Shown piece after piece: positions 1 to 8,916 of a DNA stretch of 64,000 nt. Origin of the DNA: Caballeronia sp. dw_276 (GTDB lineage Bacteria; Pseudomonadota; Gammaproteobacteria; Burkholderiales; Burkholderiaceae). The stretch covers positions 310,001 through 374,000 of the forward strand of contig NZ_JAAVUV010000001.1 in NCBI RefSeq assembly GCF_018449635.1, in the 5' to 3' direction. The position numbers and the translations under genes are program-made. Position 1 is the first letter of the stretch, and each line of letters begins with the position of its first letter. The notes under the pieces were generated by a model, which did not search any database, had not been told where the DNA came from, and saw only the letters and a list, made by a program, of their open reading frames with translations.

Positions 1-81
1 CCTTATTTTGCGCTGGTTTCAAATAAAGCATGGCGTTGTGCCCCGATGTGTTGAAGAAACGCATCGGCGGGAGGGGTGTTC

Positions 82-1671
82 ATGGGCTCGTGGTTCTTCC
101 GTGTTAATGTCGATTCATCACAAGAGCGCATGAAGAACATGACAAACGATCGGACTCAATCCACCCATTCCACGCCCGCCAGCAACTTCCCCACGGAATC
201 TTTCGATGACCCCGTGGCAGCGGTTGCACGGGTATCGGCCATTTACGAAGCCAATACCGGGTTCCTGCGCGACGCCTTCGCGCGTTACCGGAAAAACGAG
301 CCGTTTTCGCATCGCGTGAGAGCGTGTTATCCGTTCGTGCGCGTGCGGACCGAGCTGAACACGCAGATCGATTCACGCCGTTCGTATGGGTTCGTCGCGG
401 GGCCGGGGATCTTCGAGACCACGCTCACGCGGCCGGACATGTTCGGCGATTATTATCGCGAGCAATTGCGCCTGCTCGCCAAGAACCATCATGTCGGGAT
501 TGAAGTCGGCGTGTCGGCGCAGCCCATTCCAATTCACTTCGCGTTTGCCGAAGGCATTCACCTGGAAGGCGACCTGGATCGCGACCGGCTGCTCGCCATG
601 CGCAATATCTTCGATATGCCCGACCTCGCGCTGCTCGACGACCGCATCGTGAACGGCACGTATGAACCCGGTCCGGGCGAACCGCATCCGCTCGCGTTAT
701 TTACGGCGGCGCGGGTGGATTTCTCGTTGCATCGGCTGAAGCATTACACCGCGACTTCGCCCACGCACACGCAGAACTACGTGCTTTATACGAACTACCA
801 GTTTTATATCGATGAATTCGTGAAACTCGGCCGCAGGATCATGTCCAAGGCGGACGACGAGGACACGCGCAAGTACCGCAGCGAATACACATCGTTTGTG
901 GAACCGGGCGACGTGATTACAGGCAACGAAAACCTTGCCGATCTGCAGGAAGAACCGCAAGGCGTGGCGCCCGCGCGCCTGCCGCAAATGCCCGCGTATC
1001 ACCTGAAACGCGCCGACGGCAGCGGCATCACGATGATCAACATCGGCGTGGGGCCATCGAATGCCAAGACGATCACGGACCACATCGCCGTGCTGCGTCC
1101 GCACGCGTGGATCATGCTCGGGCATTGCGCCGGGTTACGAAATACGCAGCGCCTCGGCGACTACGTGCTCGCGCACGGTTATGTGCGCGAAGACCACGTA
1201 CTTGATGCCGACTTGCCGCTCTGGATTCCGATTCCCGCACTGGCCGAGGTCCAGGTCGCGCTGGAAAAAGCCGTCGCGCAGGTAACCAAGCTCGAAGGCG
1301 TGGACCTGAAGCACGTGATGCGTACCGGAACCGTTGCGAGCGTGGATAACCGCAACTGGGAATTGCGCGATCACCGCGAGCCGGTACAGCGTTTATCGCA
1401 GAGCCGCGCGATTGCACTCGACATGGAAAGTGCGACCATCGCCGCGAACGGGTTCAGGTTTCGCGTGCCATACGGAACGCTGCTTTGCGTCTCCGATAAA
1501 CCTCTGCACGGCGAACTGAAGCTGCCCGGCATGGCGGATCAGTTTTATCGCGCGCAAGTGGATCAGCATTTGCAGATCGGCGTGATGGCAATGGAATTGC
1601 TGCGCATGAACGGCCTATCGAAACTGCATAGCCGCAAGTTGCGCGGGTTCGCTGAAGTGGCGTTCCAGTGA
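82..1671 (+). CDS. amn: AMP nucleosidase
   Basis: Cytosolic purine salvage enzyme that hydrolyses AMP to adenine and ribose 5-phosphate. An AMP-nucleosidase N-terminal domain is followed by a phosphorylase-like fold. The C-terminal half carries the family's LDMESATIAANG ribose-binding stretch and a following SDKP (catalytic Asp region). The product is about 529 residues, somewhat longer than usual because of its N-terminus. I chose the ATG at 82 because a strong GGGAGGGG Shine-Dalgarno lies just before it. In-frame ATGs at 130 and 139 are possible, since family similarity seems to begin only around PTESFDDPVAAVARV. It ends at a shared terminator and converges with the LOG-family gene. Confidence 0.9.
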   Translation: MGSWFFRVNVDSSQERMKNMTNDRTQSTHSTPASNFPTESFDDPVAAVARVSAIYEANTGFLRDAFARYRKNEPFSHRVRACYPFVRVRTELNTQIDSRRSYGFVAGPGIFETTLTRPDMFGDYYREQLRLLAKNHHVGIEVGVSAQPIPIHFAFAEGIHLEGDLDRDRLLAMRNIFDMPDLALLDDRIVNGTYEPGPGEPHPLALFTAARVDFSLHRLKHYTATSPTHTQNYVLYTNYQFYIDEFVKLGRRIMSKADDEDTRKYRSEYTSFVEPGDVITGNENLADLQEEPQGVAPARLPQMPAYHLKRADGSGITMINIGVGPSNAKTITDHIAVLRPHAWIMLGHCAGLRNTQRLGDYVLAHGYVREDHVLDADLPLWIPIPALAEVQVALEKAVAQVTKLEGVDLKHVMRTGTVASVDNRNWELRDHREPVQRLSQSRAIALDMESATIAANGFRFRVPYGTLLCVSDKPLHGELKLPGMADQFYRAQVDQHLQIGVMAMELLRMNGLSKLHSRKLRGFAEVAFQ

Positions 1672-1674
1672 GGC

Positions 1675-1702
1675 AAAAAGCGGCTCCGGAAGGAGCCGCT
1701 TT
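1675..1702. terminator. Bidirectional intrinsic terminator between amn and LOG gene
   Basis: Perfect 11-bp stem (AAAGCGGCTCC, loop GGAA, GGAGCCGCTTT). It lies directly after the amn stop and before the end of the opposing gene, with A and T runs flanking the stem so that it can serve both strands. Confidence 0.85.
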
Positions 1703-1717
1703 CGATCTACCAAGCCA

Positions 1718-2467
1718 TCAAAGATAGAACATCCGGTCTTCGTCGGACTTGCCTTCGGCGGGCTGTTCTTCCGCAGTTTCACGGTCTTCGTAGAATTGCA
1801 GCACCGCTTCGAGCACCTGGTCCGGATCATCGATGACCTGCATCAGATCCAGGTCCTTCTCGCTGATCACGCCGGTCGGAACCAGCGTATTGCGGAACCA
1901 CGAGAGCAGGCCTTCCCAGAACTCGGCGCCCACCAGCACGATGGGAACATGCCGCGATTTCTTCGTCTGGATCAGCGTCAGCACTTCGGCCATTTCGTCG
2001 AGCGTGCCGAAGCCGCCCGGCATGACGACCACGGCGTCCGAATTCTTCACGAACGTGACTTTGCGCGTGAAGAAATGGCGGAACCGCAGCGAAATATCCT
2101 GCCACTGGTTGCCCGACTGCTCGTGCGGCAACTCGATGTTCAAGCCCACCGACGGCGACTTGCCCGCATGCGCGCCCTTGTTCGCGGCTTCCATGATGCC
2201 GGGACCGCCGCCGGAGATTACGGCGAAGCCCGCGTCGGAAAATTTCTGCGCGATTTCAATGGTGAGCTTGTAGTAAGGCGACTCGGGTTTCAGGCGCGCC
2301 GAACCATAGATGCTGATGGCAGGGCGGATCTCGGAGAGGTACTCGGTCGCCTCGATAAACTCTGCCATAATCGTGAACATCTGCCACGATGCGCGAGCCT
2401 TCTTGGCCGTCGCGCGCTCTTGATCTGCGAGCGATCGCAGACTCGGAATCACTTTTCTTTTGTTCAT
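1718..2467 (-). CDS. LOG-family (TIGR00730) nucleotide 5'-monophosphate phosphoribohydrolase
   Basis: Rossmann-fold protein of the lysine-decarboxylase-like/LOG family, whose studied members release the base from (cytokinin) nucleoside 5'-monophosphates. The two signatures are visible: SGGGPGIMEA around residues 85-93 and PGGFGTLDE at about 150-158. The latter is the PGGxGTxxE catalytic/nucleotide motif. The product is 249 residues with an N-terminal helical extension of about 45 residues. Its start codon is separated from the divergent polA start by a single base, so the two promoters must lie inside the opposite coding regions. The true substrate is unknown; decarboxylase activity should not be assumed. 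Confidence 0.85.
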   Translation of the reverse strand: MNKRKVIPSLRSLADQERATAKKARASWQMFTIMAEFIEATEYLSEIRPAISIYGSARLKPESPYYKLTIEIAQKFSDAGFAVISGGGPGIMEAANKGAHAGKSPSVGLNIELPHEQSGNQWQDISLRFRHFFTRKVTFVKNSDAVVVMPGGFGTLDEMAEVLTLIQTKKSRHVPIVLVGAEFWEGLLSWFRNTLVPTGVISEKDLDLMQVIDDPDQVLEAVLQFYEDRETAEEQPAEGKSDEDRMFYL

Positions 2468-2468
2468 A

Positions 2469-5207
2469 ATGCCTGAAGAACTTAATCTTGAAGGTAAGAC
2501 CCTGCTATTGGTCGACGGATCCAGCTATCTGTATCGGGCCTACCACGCCATGCCGGATCTGCGCGGGCCGGATGGCGGACCAACAGGCGCGTTGTACGGA
2601 ATGATCAACATGCTGCGGCGCCTGCGGAAGGACATCAATGCAGAGTATAGCGCGTGCGTATTCGACGCCAAGGGCAAGACATTTCGCGACGACTGGTACG
2701 CGGATTACAAGGCAAACCGGCCATCCATGCCGGATGATCTCTCTAAGCAGATAGAACCCATCCACGAGACCGTTCGGGCGCTCGGCTGGCCGCTCGTGAT
2801 GATCGAAGGCGTGGAGGCCGACGACGTCATCGGTACGCTTGCAGTCGCCGCCGAAAAGCGCGGCATGAAGGTTATCGTGTCAACGGGCGACAAGGATCTG
2901 GCGCAGCTTGTGACGGATCATGTCACCCTCATCAATACGATGTCGAACGAGACGCTCGATCGCGCCGGGGTGCTGAATAAGTTCGGCGTGCCGCCGGAGC
3001 GGATCGTCGACTATCTCTCGCTCATCGGCGATACGGTCGATAACGTACCGGGCGTCGAGAAGTGCGGACCGAAGACAGCGCTGAAGTGGCTCACACAATA
3101 CGAAACCCTTGATGGCATCGTGGCACATGCCAGCGAAATCAAAGGTGCGGTGGGAGACAATCTACGCAAGGCTTTGGACTTCCTGCCCATGGCCCGAAAG
3201 CTCGTTACCGTACATACGGAATGCGATTTGGCGGCGCAGATCGCGTCTATCGAAGAAACGTTGCCTTCGCGGCCCGAAGCGCGCGACGAATTGCGCGACC
3301 TCTTTACGCGTCACGGCTTCAAGACGTGGCTGCGCGAAGTCGAAATTGCCGATGCAGTGGAAGGCCCCACGGACACGCCGCCGGCGCCCGCCACCGAAAT
3401 GGAGCGGCACTACGAAACAGTGCAGACGTGGGAACAATTCGATGAATGGCTCGCACGCATCAACGCCGCCGAGCTGACTTCCTTCGATACCGAAACGACC
3501 GCGCTCGATCCCATGCTTGCGCAGATCGTGGGCTTGTCGGTTTCGGTCGAGCCGGGACGTGCGGCTTACATTCCGGTGGCGCATCGGGGACCGGATGCGC
3601 CCGTGCAATTGCCGCGCGACGAAGTCCTGCAAAAACTGAAAACGTGGCTCGAAGATCCATCGAAGAAGAAGGTCGGCCAGCATCTGAAATACGACGAACA
3701 AGTGCTGGCGAATTACGGTATCGAATTGAATGGCGTCGAGCATGACACGCTGTTGCAGTCGTACATAATTGAATCGCACAGGCCGCACGACATGGACAAT
3801 CTCGCGTTGCGGCATCTGGGCGCGAAGACCATCAAGTATGAAGAGGTCGCGGGCAAGGGCGCGTCGCAAATCGGCTTCGATGAAGTCGCGCTGGACCAGG
3901 CCGCGCCTTACGCCGCCGAGGACGCCGACATCACGTTACGTTTGCATCAGGCGCTCTATCCCCAGCTCGCCGATGAAGCGCAATTGCTGAAGGTGTATCG
4001 CGACATAGAGATGCCCACTTCGCGTGTGCTGCGCAAGATGGAACGCAATGGCGTGCTGATCGACGGCGAGTTGCTGCGCGTGCAGAGCGGTCAGATCGCG
4101 ACGCGTCTGATCCAGCTCGAAGCAGAGGCGTACATGCTCGCGGGTGGCGAATTCAATCTTGGATCGCCGAAGCAGATTGGGCAGATTTTCTTCGAGAAGC
4201 TGCAATTGCCGGTGGTGAAAAAGACGCCGAGCGGCGCGCCTTCCACCGATGAAGAAGTGCTGCAAAAACTCGCCGAAGACTATCCGTTGCCGAAGATTTT
4301 GCTCGAGCATCGGGGTTTGTCGAAGCTCAAGTCAACGTATACGGACAAGCTGCCGCGCATGGTCAACGCGAAGACCGGCCGCGTGCATACGAACTACGCG
4401 CAGGCGGTGGCAGTGACGGGGCGCTTGTCATCGAATGAACCTAACTTGCAGAACATTCCAGTGCGCACCGCCGAAGGCCGGCGCATTCGCGAGGCGTTCA
4501 TTGCGCCGCCGGGAAGCAAGATCGTATCGGCGGATTATTCGCAAATCGAATTGCGAATCATGGCGCATATTTCCGGCGATCCGTCGCTCATGCGCTCGTT
4601 CGCCGAGGGCGAGGACGTGCATCGCGCGACGGCGTCCGAGATTTTCGGCGTGACGCCCATCGAGGTTTCGAACGATCAGCGGCGCATCGCAAAGGTCATC
4701 AACTTCGGCCTGATCTATGGCATGAGCGCGTTTGGATTGGCATCGAATATCGGCATTTCGCGCGATGCGGCGAAGCTTTATATCGATAAATATTTCCAGC
4801 GCTATCCGGGCGTCGCCAACTACATGGACGAAACGCGCACGAAAGCGAAGCGCGACGGTTTCGTGGAGACGGTGTTCGGGCGGCGTTTGTGGCTGCCCGA
4901 AATCAACGGCGGCAGCGGTCCGCGCCGGCAGGGCGCCGAGCGCGCGGCCATCAATGCGCCGATGCAAGGCACGGCCGCCGATCTGATCAAGCTTTCCATG
5001 ATCGCCGTGCAGGACTGGCTGGTAGCATCGAAGATAGACACCAAGATGATCATGCAGGTCCACGATGAACTCGTGCTCGAAGTGCCCGAAGCCGAGTTGC
5101 CGGAAGTGCGCAAGCGTCTGCCGGAACTCATGTGCGGCGTCGCGAAGCTGAAGGTGCCGCTGGTCGCCGAAGTCGGCGTGGGCAACAACTGGGAAGAAGC
5201 GCATTGA
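2469..5207 (+). CDS. polA: DNA polymerase I
   Basis: Repair and Okazaki-fragment-processing polymerase, about 912 residues (normal length). An N-terminal 5'-3' exonuclease domain starts with LLVDGSSYLYRAYHA. A DEDD 3'-5' proofreading domain is intact (FDTETT near 338, YAAEDAD near 480). The family A polymerase domain shows motif A SADYSQIELR (about 686), motif B RRIAKVINFGLIYG and motif C VHDELVLE (about 864). The ATG at 2469 fits the family start. No good Shine-Dalgarno precedes it, and the divergent LOG start is at 2467. The next gene, a type-2 NADH dehydrogenase, begins 32 bp after the stop and may be cotranscribed. Confidence 0.97.
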   Translation: MPEELNLEGKTLLLVDGSSYLYRAYHAMPDLRGPDGGPTGALYGMINMLRRLRKDINAEYSACVFDAKGKTFRDDWYADYKANRPSMPDDLSKQIEPIHETVRALGWPLVMIEGVEADDVIGTLAVAAEKRGMKVIVSTGDKDLAQLVTDHVTLINTMSNETLDRAGVLNKFGVPPERIVDYLSLIGDTVDNVPGVEKCGPKTALKWLTQYETLDGIVAHASEIKGAVGDNLRKALDFLPMARKLVTVHTECDLAAQIASIEETLPSRPEARDELRDLFTRHGFKTWLREVEIADAVEGPTDTPPAPATEMERHYETVQTWEQFDEWLARINAAELTSFDTETTALDPMLAQIVGLSVSVEPGRAAYIPVAHRGPDAPVQLPRDEVLQKLKTWLEDPSKKKVGQHLKYDEQVLANYGIELNGVEHDTLLQSYIIESHRPHDMDNLALRHLGAKTIKYEEVAGKGASQIGFDEVALDQAAPYAAEDADITLRLHQALYPQLADEAQLLKVYRDIEMPTSRVLRKMERNGVLIDGELLRVQSGQIATRLIQLEAEAYMLAGGEFNLGSPKQIGQIFFEKLQLPVVKKTPSGAPSTDEEVLQKLAEDYPLPKILLEHRGLSKLKSTYTDKLPRMVNAKTGRVHTNYAQAVAVTGRLSSNEPNLQNIPVRTAEGRRIREAFIAPPGSKIVSADYSQIELRIMAHISGDPSLMRSFAEGEDVHRATASEIFGVTPIEVSNDQRRIAKVINFGLIYGMSAFGLASNIGISRDAAKLYIDKYFQRYPGVANYMDETRTKAKRDGFVETVFGRRLWLPEINGGSGPRRQGAERAAINAPMQGTAADLIKLSMIAVQDWLVASKIDTKMIMQVHDELVLEVPEAELPEVRKRLPELMCGVAKLKVPLVAEVGVGNNWEEAH

Positions 5208-5239
5208 GCAGGTTTTAGTCGCGTCACAACGGAGGTTGA

Positions 5240-6598
5240 ATGCATCGCTTCATAATCGTCGGCGGCGGGGCGGGCGGGCTTGAACTGGCTACGCGTCTGG
5301 GCGACAAATTCGGCAGCGCCGATGGCAAGCGCACGGCGCGTGCGCAGGTGACGCTCGTCGACCGGAATTCCACGCATATCTGGAAGCCGTTATTGCATGA
5401 AGTCGCGGCAGGCAGCCTCGACCCGTTTTCGCAGGAGTTGCCTTATGTGGCCCAGGCGCGCTGGCACGGGTTCGAGTTTCAGCAGGGCGACTTGCTGGGC
5501 ATCGACCGCACAGCGAAGAAGGTCACGCTCGGTCCTCTCCTCGACGATGAAGCCGGCGAGCTGCTACCCCAACGCGATCTGGAATACGACACGCTGATCG
5601 TGGCTATCGGCAGCACGACGGCGTTCTTCGGCGTGCAGGGTGCGCAGGAAAATTCCCTCGCGCTCGATACCGTGGATCAAGCCGAACTGTTCCGCAAACG
5701 GCTGATTGCGGCGTGTATTCGGGCGGAATATCGGGCGCCTGATCCGCAGACTCTGAATCCGGCGGAAGCTGCGACAAGAGAGCCACGCATACAAGTTGCG
5801 ATTGTCGGCGGCGGGGCGACGGGGGTTGAGTTATCGGCGGAATTGCGCAATACGGCGCAAGTCCTGCACGCGTACGGGCTGCACAAACTCGACCCGAAAA
5901 ACGATATCGGCATTGTGTTGATCGAAGCGGGGCCGCGCATCCTGCCCGCGCTGCCTGAACGCGTGTCCACGGCGACGGCCGAATTGCTGGGCAAGCTCGG
6001 CGTCAAGCTGATGACCGGCGAGACCGTGGCCGAAGTGTCGCGTGACTCCATCCGCACGGCGAGCGGTAAGACCGTCGCGGCGGATCTGACAGTTTGGGCA
6101 GCAGGTATTCGCGCGCCGGCCGTGTTGTCCAAACTCGATGGACTTCCGACCAACCGGCTCGGCCAGCTCGTCGTGCGCCGTACGCTGCAAACGGAAATCG
6201 ATGACAACGTCTTCGCCATCGGCGATTGCGCCGCATGCGCGTGGCCCGGCGGCGAGAAGGAAGGGCGTAACGTGCCGCCGCGTGCGCAGGCCGCGCATCA
6301 GCAAGCGAGCTTCTTGCTGAGATCGTTTGAGCGTCGGCTGGAGGACAAGCCGTTACCCGAGTACACGTATCGCGACTTTGGATCGCTCGTGTCGCTTGGA
6401 CATTTCAGCGCGGTCGGCAGTCTGATGGGCGGGTTGATCGGCGGGAACATGCTGATCGAAGGACTCTTCGCGCGTTTCATGTACCAGTCGCTTTACCGGA
6501 TGCACATCGCCGCACTGCACGGCTGGGCGCGCATGGCGCTCGACACCGTCGCGCACTGGCTGCGGCGCTCCACCGCGCCGCGGGTCAAGCTGCACTGA
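5240..6598 (+). CDS. NAD(P)/FAD-dependent oxidoreductase, type II NADH dehydrogenase-like
   Basis: Single-subunit flavoprotein expected to oxidise NADH and reduce quinone at the inner face of the cytoplasmic membrane without pumping protons. It has an FAD dinucleotide motif GGGAGGLE near residues 8-15, a second Rossmann motif VGGGATGVE near 187, and the conserved late motif FAIGDCAAC for FAD. The C-terminal 60 residues are hydrophobic/amphipathic (LMGGLIGGNMLIEGLF), fitting the membrane-anchoring tail of NDH-2. A GGAGG Shine-Dalgarno precedes the ATG. The exact acceptor cannot be told from sequence; a sulfide:quinone-type function is less likely because no catalytic Cys pair was noticed. Confidence 0.85.
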   Translation: MHRFIIVGGGAGGLELATRLGDKFGSADGKRTARAQVTLVDRNSTHIWKPLLHEVAAGSLDPFSQELPYVAQARWHGFEFQQGDLLGIDRTAKKVTLGPLLDDEAGELLPQRDLEYDTLIVAIGSTTAFFGVQGAQENSLALDTVDQAELFRKRLIAACIRAEYRAPDPQTLNPAEAATREPRIQVAIVGGGATGVELSAELRNTAQVLHAYGLHKLDPKNDIGIVLIEAGPRILPALPERVSTATAELLGKLGVKLMTGETVAEVSRDSIRTASGKTVAADLTVWAAGIRAPAVLSKLDGLPTNRLGQLVVRRTLQTEIDDNVFAIGDCAACAWPGGEKEGRNVPPRAQAAHQQASFLLRSFERRLEDKPLPEYTYRDFGSLVSLGHFSAVGSLMGGLIGGNMLIEGLFARFMYQSLYRMHIAALHGWARMALDTVAHWLRRSTAPRVKLH

Positions 6599-6819
6599 GC
6601 GATGACTTGAAGCTGAACTGAGCACGCTGCATAAAGCTGTTTAGAATGGACGCACGCTTTGGAAGCGGTTCGTTCAAGGCGCGGTCGTAGTCGAAGTCCT
6701 TGCCGTGCCTCGTTGTCCGGCGCTTTAACCGGACGCCAAGGCTTACCCGTTCTGGATGGTCCGGTGCGTTGCTACGCGGCGGGCCGTCCTCTTGCGGCCC
6801 CATGCCGCTGGAGCTCTGC

Positions 6820-7695
6820 ATGCTTACGCCCGAAATCGACAGCCTTGTTCCGCATGTCCCGTTCAACCGGCGCACGTTCATCAAGGCGGCTGTCGGCAGC
6901 GGTTTTGCCGCCTGCGTCTTGCCGGTTTCCGCGCAAACCATCATCACGGATAGCGACGGTCTCGAAGCCGGCCCCGTAGGATTCAAGGCCGCCGACGGCA
7001 CGCTCGTGCCGGCTTACCGCGCGCAACCAAAGGGCAAGACGCATTTGCCGGTGATCATCGTGATCCACGAGATTTTTGGCGTTCACGAACATATCGCCGA
7101 TGTCTGCCGCCGCTTCGCCAAGCTCGGGTATCTGGCGGTCGCGCCCGATCTTTACGTGCGTCAAGGCGATGCGTCCAAGTACCCGTCGATGCAACAACTC
7201 AACGATCAGCTCGTCTCCAAAGTTCCCGATGACCAGGTGTTATCGGATATCGATTCGACTGTGGCATGGGCGGGCGAGCATGGCGGCGACCTGAACCGGC
7301 TCGGGATCACCGGTTTCTGCTGGGGCGGCCGGATCACGTGGCTTTATGCCGAGCGCAATCCGCGCATCAAGGCCGCGGTTGCGTGGTACGGACGTGTTGT
7401 CGGTGCGAAGACCGCGAACAATCCGGCGAATCCGCTGGACCTTGCCGCGAATTTGAAAGCGCCGGTCCTGGGGTTATACGGCAAGCTCGATCAAAGCATT
7501 CCGCAAGACACGCTCGCGCAAATGAAAGAGGCGATCGCGACTGGACCGCAAGTGGCGCGCGGCTCGCAATTCGTTGTCTACGACGACGCGCCGCACGCGT
7601 TTTTCGCCGATTACCGGCCAAGTTACCGCAAAGCCGATGCCGAAGATGGCTGGAAGCGCGCGGTTGCGTGGTTCAAGAACCACGGGGTCAAGTAA
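6820..7695 (+). CDS. Dienelactone hydrolase family protein with Tat-type leader
   Basis: Alpha/beta hydrolase of the carboxymethylenebutenolidase family, 291 residues. It begins with a twin-arginine leader (NRRTFIK at about 16-22, then a hydrophobic stretch ending VSAQ), so it is probably exported folded. The catalytic triad is visible: Cys in GFCWGG (about 167), Asp in YGKLDQ (about 223) and His in DAPHAFF (about 258). I place the start at the ATG at 6820, preceded by GGAG at good spacing. The open frame extends 40 codons further upstream without a signal. No chlorocatechol genes are nearby, so the substrate is unknown. Confidence 0.85.
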   Translation: MLTPEIDSLVPHVPFNRRTFIKAAVGSGFAACVLPVSAQTIITDSDGLEAGPVGFKAADGTLVPAYRAQPKGKTHLPVIIVIHEIFGVHEHIADVCRRFAKLGYLAVAPDLYVRQGDASKYPSMQQLNDQLVSKVPDDQVLSDIDSTVAWAGEHGGDLNRLGITGFCWGGRITWLYAERNPRIKAAVAWYGRVVGAKTANNPANPLDLAANLKAPVLGLYGKLDQSIPQDTLAQMKEAIATGPQVARGSQFVVYDDAPHAFFADYRPSYRKADAEDGWKRAVAWFKNHGVK

Positions 7696-7706
7696 CGCCC
7701 GGTTTC

Positions 7707-8576
7707 CTATGCCGCCGCGCCCGTTGCCACGGGCCGCGACGCGTCCGAACTCCATTCGCTCCACGATCCTGGATACAGCGCCGCGCCGTGGAATCCGGCG
7801 ATTTCCATCGCCAGGGCGTTGTGGCATGCCGTTACGCCCGATCCGCATTGCAGCACCACGCGATCCGGCTGCGTTGCGCCGAGCAGAGCGCCAAAAGTCT
7901 CGCGCAATTCGTGCGCGGTCTTGAAGCGCCCATCGGCGGTCAGGTTATCCTTGAAAAACCGGTTCAACGCGCCGGGAATATGGCCGCCCACGGCATCGAG
8001 CGTCTCGTTTTCTCCGCGATACCGATCGGCCGCGCGTGCGTCGATCACCACGCGCTCGTGCGTATCGATATTGCGCAAGACGCCATCTGCATCGATTGTC
8101 ACCGAAAGCGGTGCGCCCGCCTTGAACGTTCCCGGCGACGTGGATGGTGTTGCTGAATCCAGCGGCTGCCCGGCCGCTTGCCATGCTTGCAGGCCGCCGT
8201 CGAGCAACGCGACGGAATCGTGGCCGAGCCAACGCAACAGCCACCAGAGACGCGACGCGTACATGCCGCCTTGCGCGTCATAGGCGACGACTTGCTGGCC
8301 TTCGTTCAAGCCAATTTCCTTCAGTTTTGCGACGAGCGCCGCGCGCTCCGGCAACGGATGACGGCCGTTCTTGCCAGTCTTCGCGCCAGACAGGTCGCGA
8401 TCGAGATTCAGATAATGCGCGCCCGGGATGTGTCCTGCGGCGTAAGCGGTTTCGCCAGCCTCAGGTGCGGCCAGATCGAAGCGGCAATCGACGATAAACA
8501 CGCTGCCAGACGCAGCGGCAATCCGCTCGACGAGATTGGTCGCGGAAATCAGCGTGGTGTAGTGCGTGTGGGGCAT
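7707..8576 (-). CDS. sseA: 3-mercaptopyruvate (rhodanese-like) sulfurtransferase
   Basis: Tandem rhodanese protein of 289 residues that moves sulfane sulfur from 3-mercaptopyruvate (or thiosulfate) to thiol acceptors or cyanide. An inactive N-terminal rhodanese domain precedes a catalytic domain with active-site loop CGSGVT (Cys about 244). This is the loop form of mercaptopyruvate sulfurtransferases rather than the CRKGVT of thiosulfate enzymes. It converges with the dienelactone hydrolase gene, ending 12 bp from it with no clear terminator between. It is monocistronic as far as seen. Confidence 0.88.
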   Translation of the reverse strand: MPHTHYTTLISATNLVERIAAASGSVFIVDCRFDLAAPEAGETAYAAGHIPGAHYLNLDRDLSGAKTGKNGRHPLPERAALVAKLKEIGLNEGQQVVAYDAQGGMYASRLWWLLRWLGHDSVALLDGGLQAWQAAGQPLDSATPSTSPGTFKAGAPLSVTIDADGVLRNIDTHERVVIDARAADRYRGENETLDAVGGHIPGALNRFFKDNLTADGRFKTAHELRETFGALLGATQPDRVVLQCGSGVTACHNALAMEIAGFHGAALYPGSWSEWSSDASRPVATGAAA

Positions 8577-8916
8577 GACGGCTCCTGAGGCAACGCGCGG
8601 CTTATGAGCGCTTTGATTGGCATATTGCGCGTTGCGAAAAGTTGAAATTCAAGTCTAAACAAAAAACGGGCGATTGTTGTGCCTATTGCTGTTCGTTGTC
8701 GCGATTGGCCGAAGAACGGTGTCTCTCCTGACCTCTCGCAATGCCTCGTCTCGCGAGAGGTAGTAAATAAAATCGACCCTGAATTAAGACGTTTCGCGTT
8801 TCATGACATGCGCCATGTTGCCAGTATGGGTAGTCACCTAGCGTTGCGCGGCCTGTTCCGGTTGAGTCGAACGTACTGCGCATGCTGCCTTATCAATCGA
8901 AATCTGAGGATTGCGC
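8577..8916. other. 340-bp intergenic region with possible recombinase remnant
   Basis: This region separates sseA from an orphan membrane-protein gene. It reads less GC-rich than its flanks and has no convincing complete gene. Its only protein-like signal is the short integrase-like stretch annotated separately at 8760-8860. A GAGG Shine-Dalgarno for the next gene sits at its right end. Confidence 0.5.
8760..8860 (+). pseudogene. Possible degenerate tyrosine recombinase (integrase) fragment
   Basis: In the frame passing through 8799, the conceptual translation reads FHDMRHVAS followed shortly by SHLALRGL. This resembles box II of phage-type integrases (FHDLRHTFASHLAxxG), where His and Arg are catalytic. 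Nothing upstream or downstream in the same frame continues the domain, and the surrounding frame is short. If real it is a decayed scar of an integrative element. A chance match cannot be excluded for so short a stretch. Confidence 0.3.
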
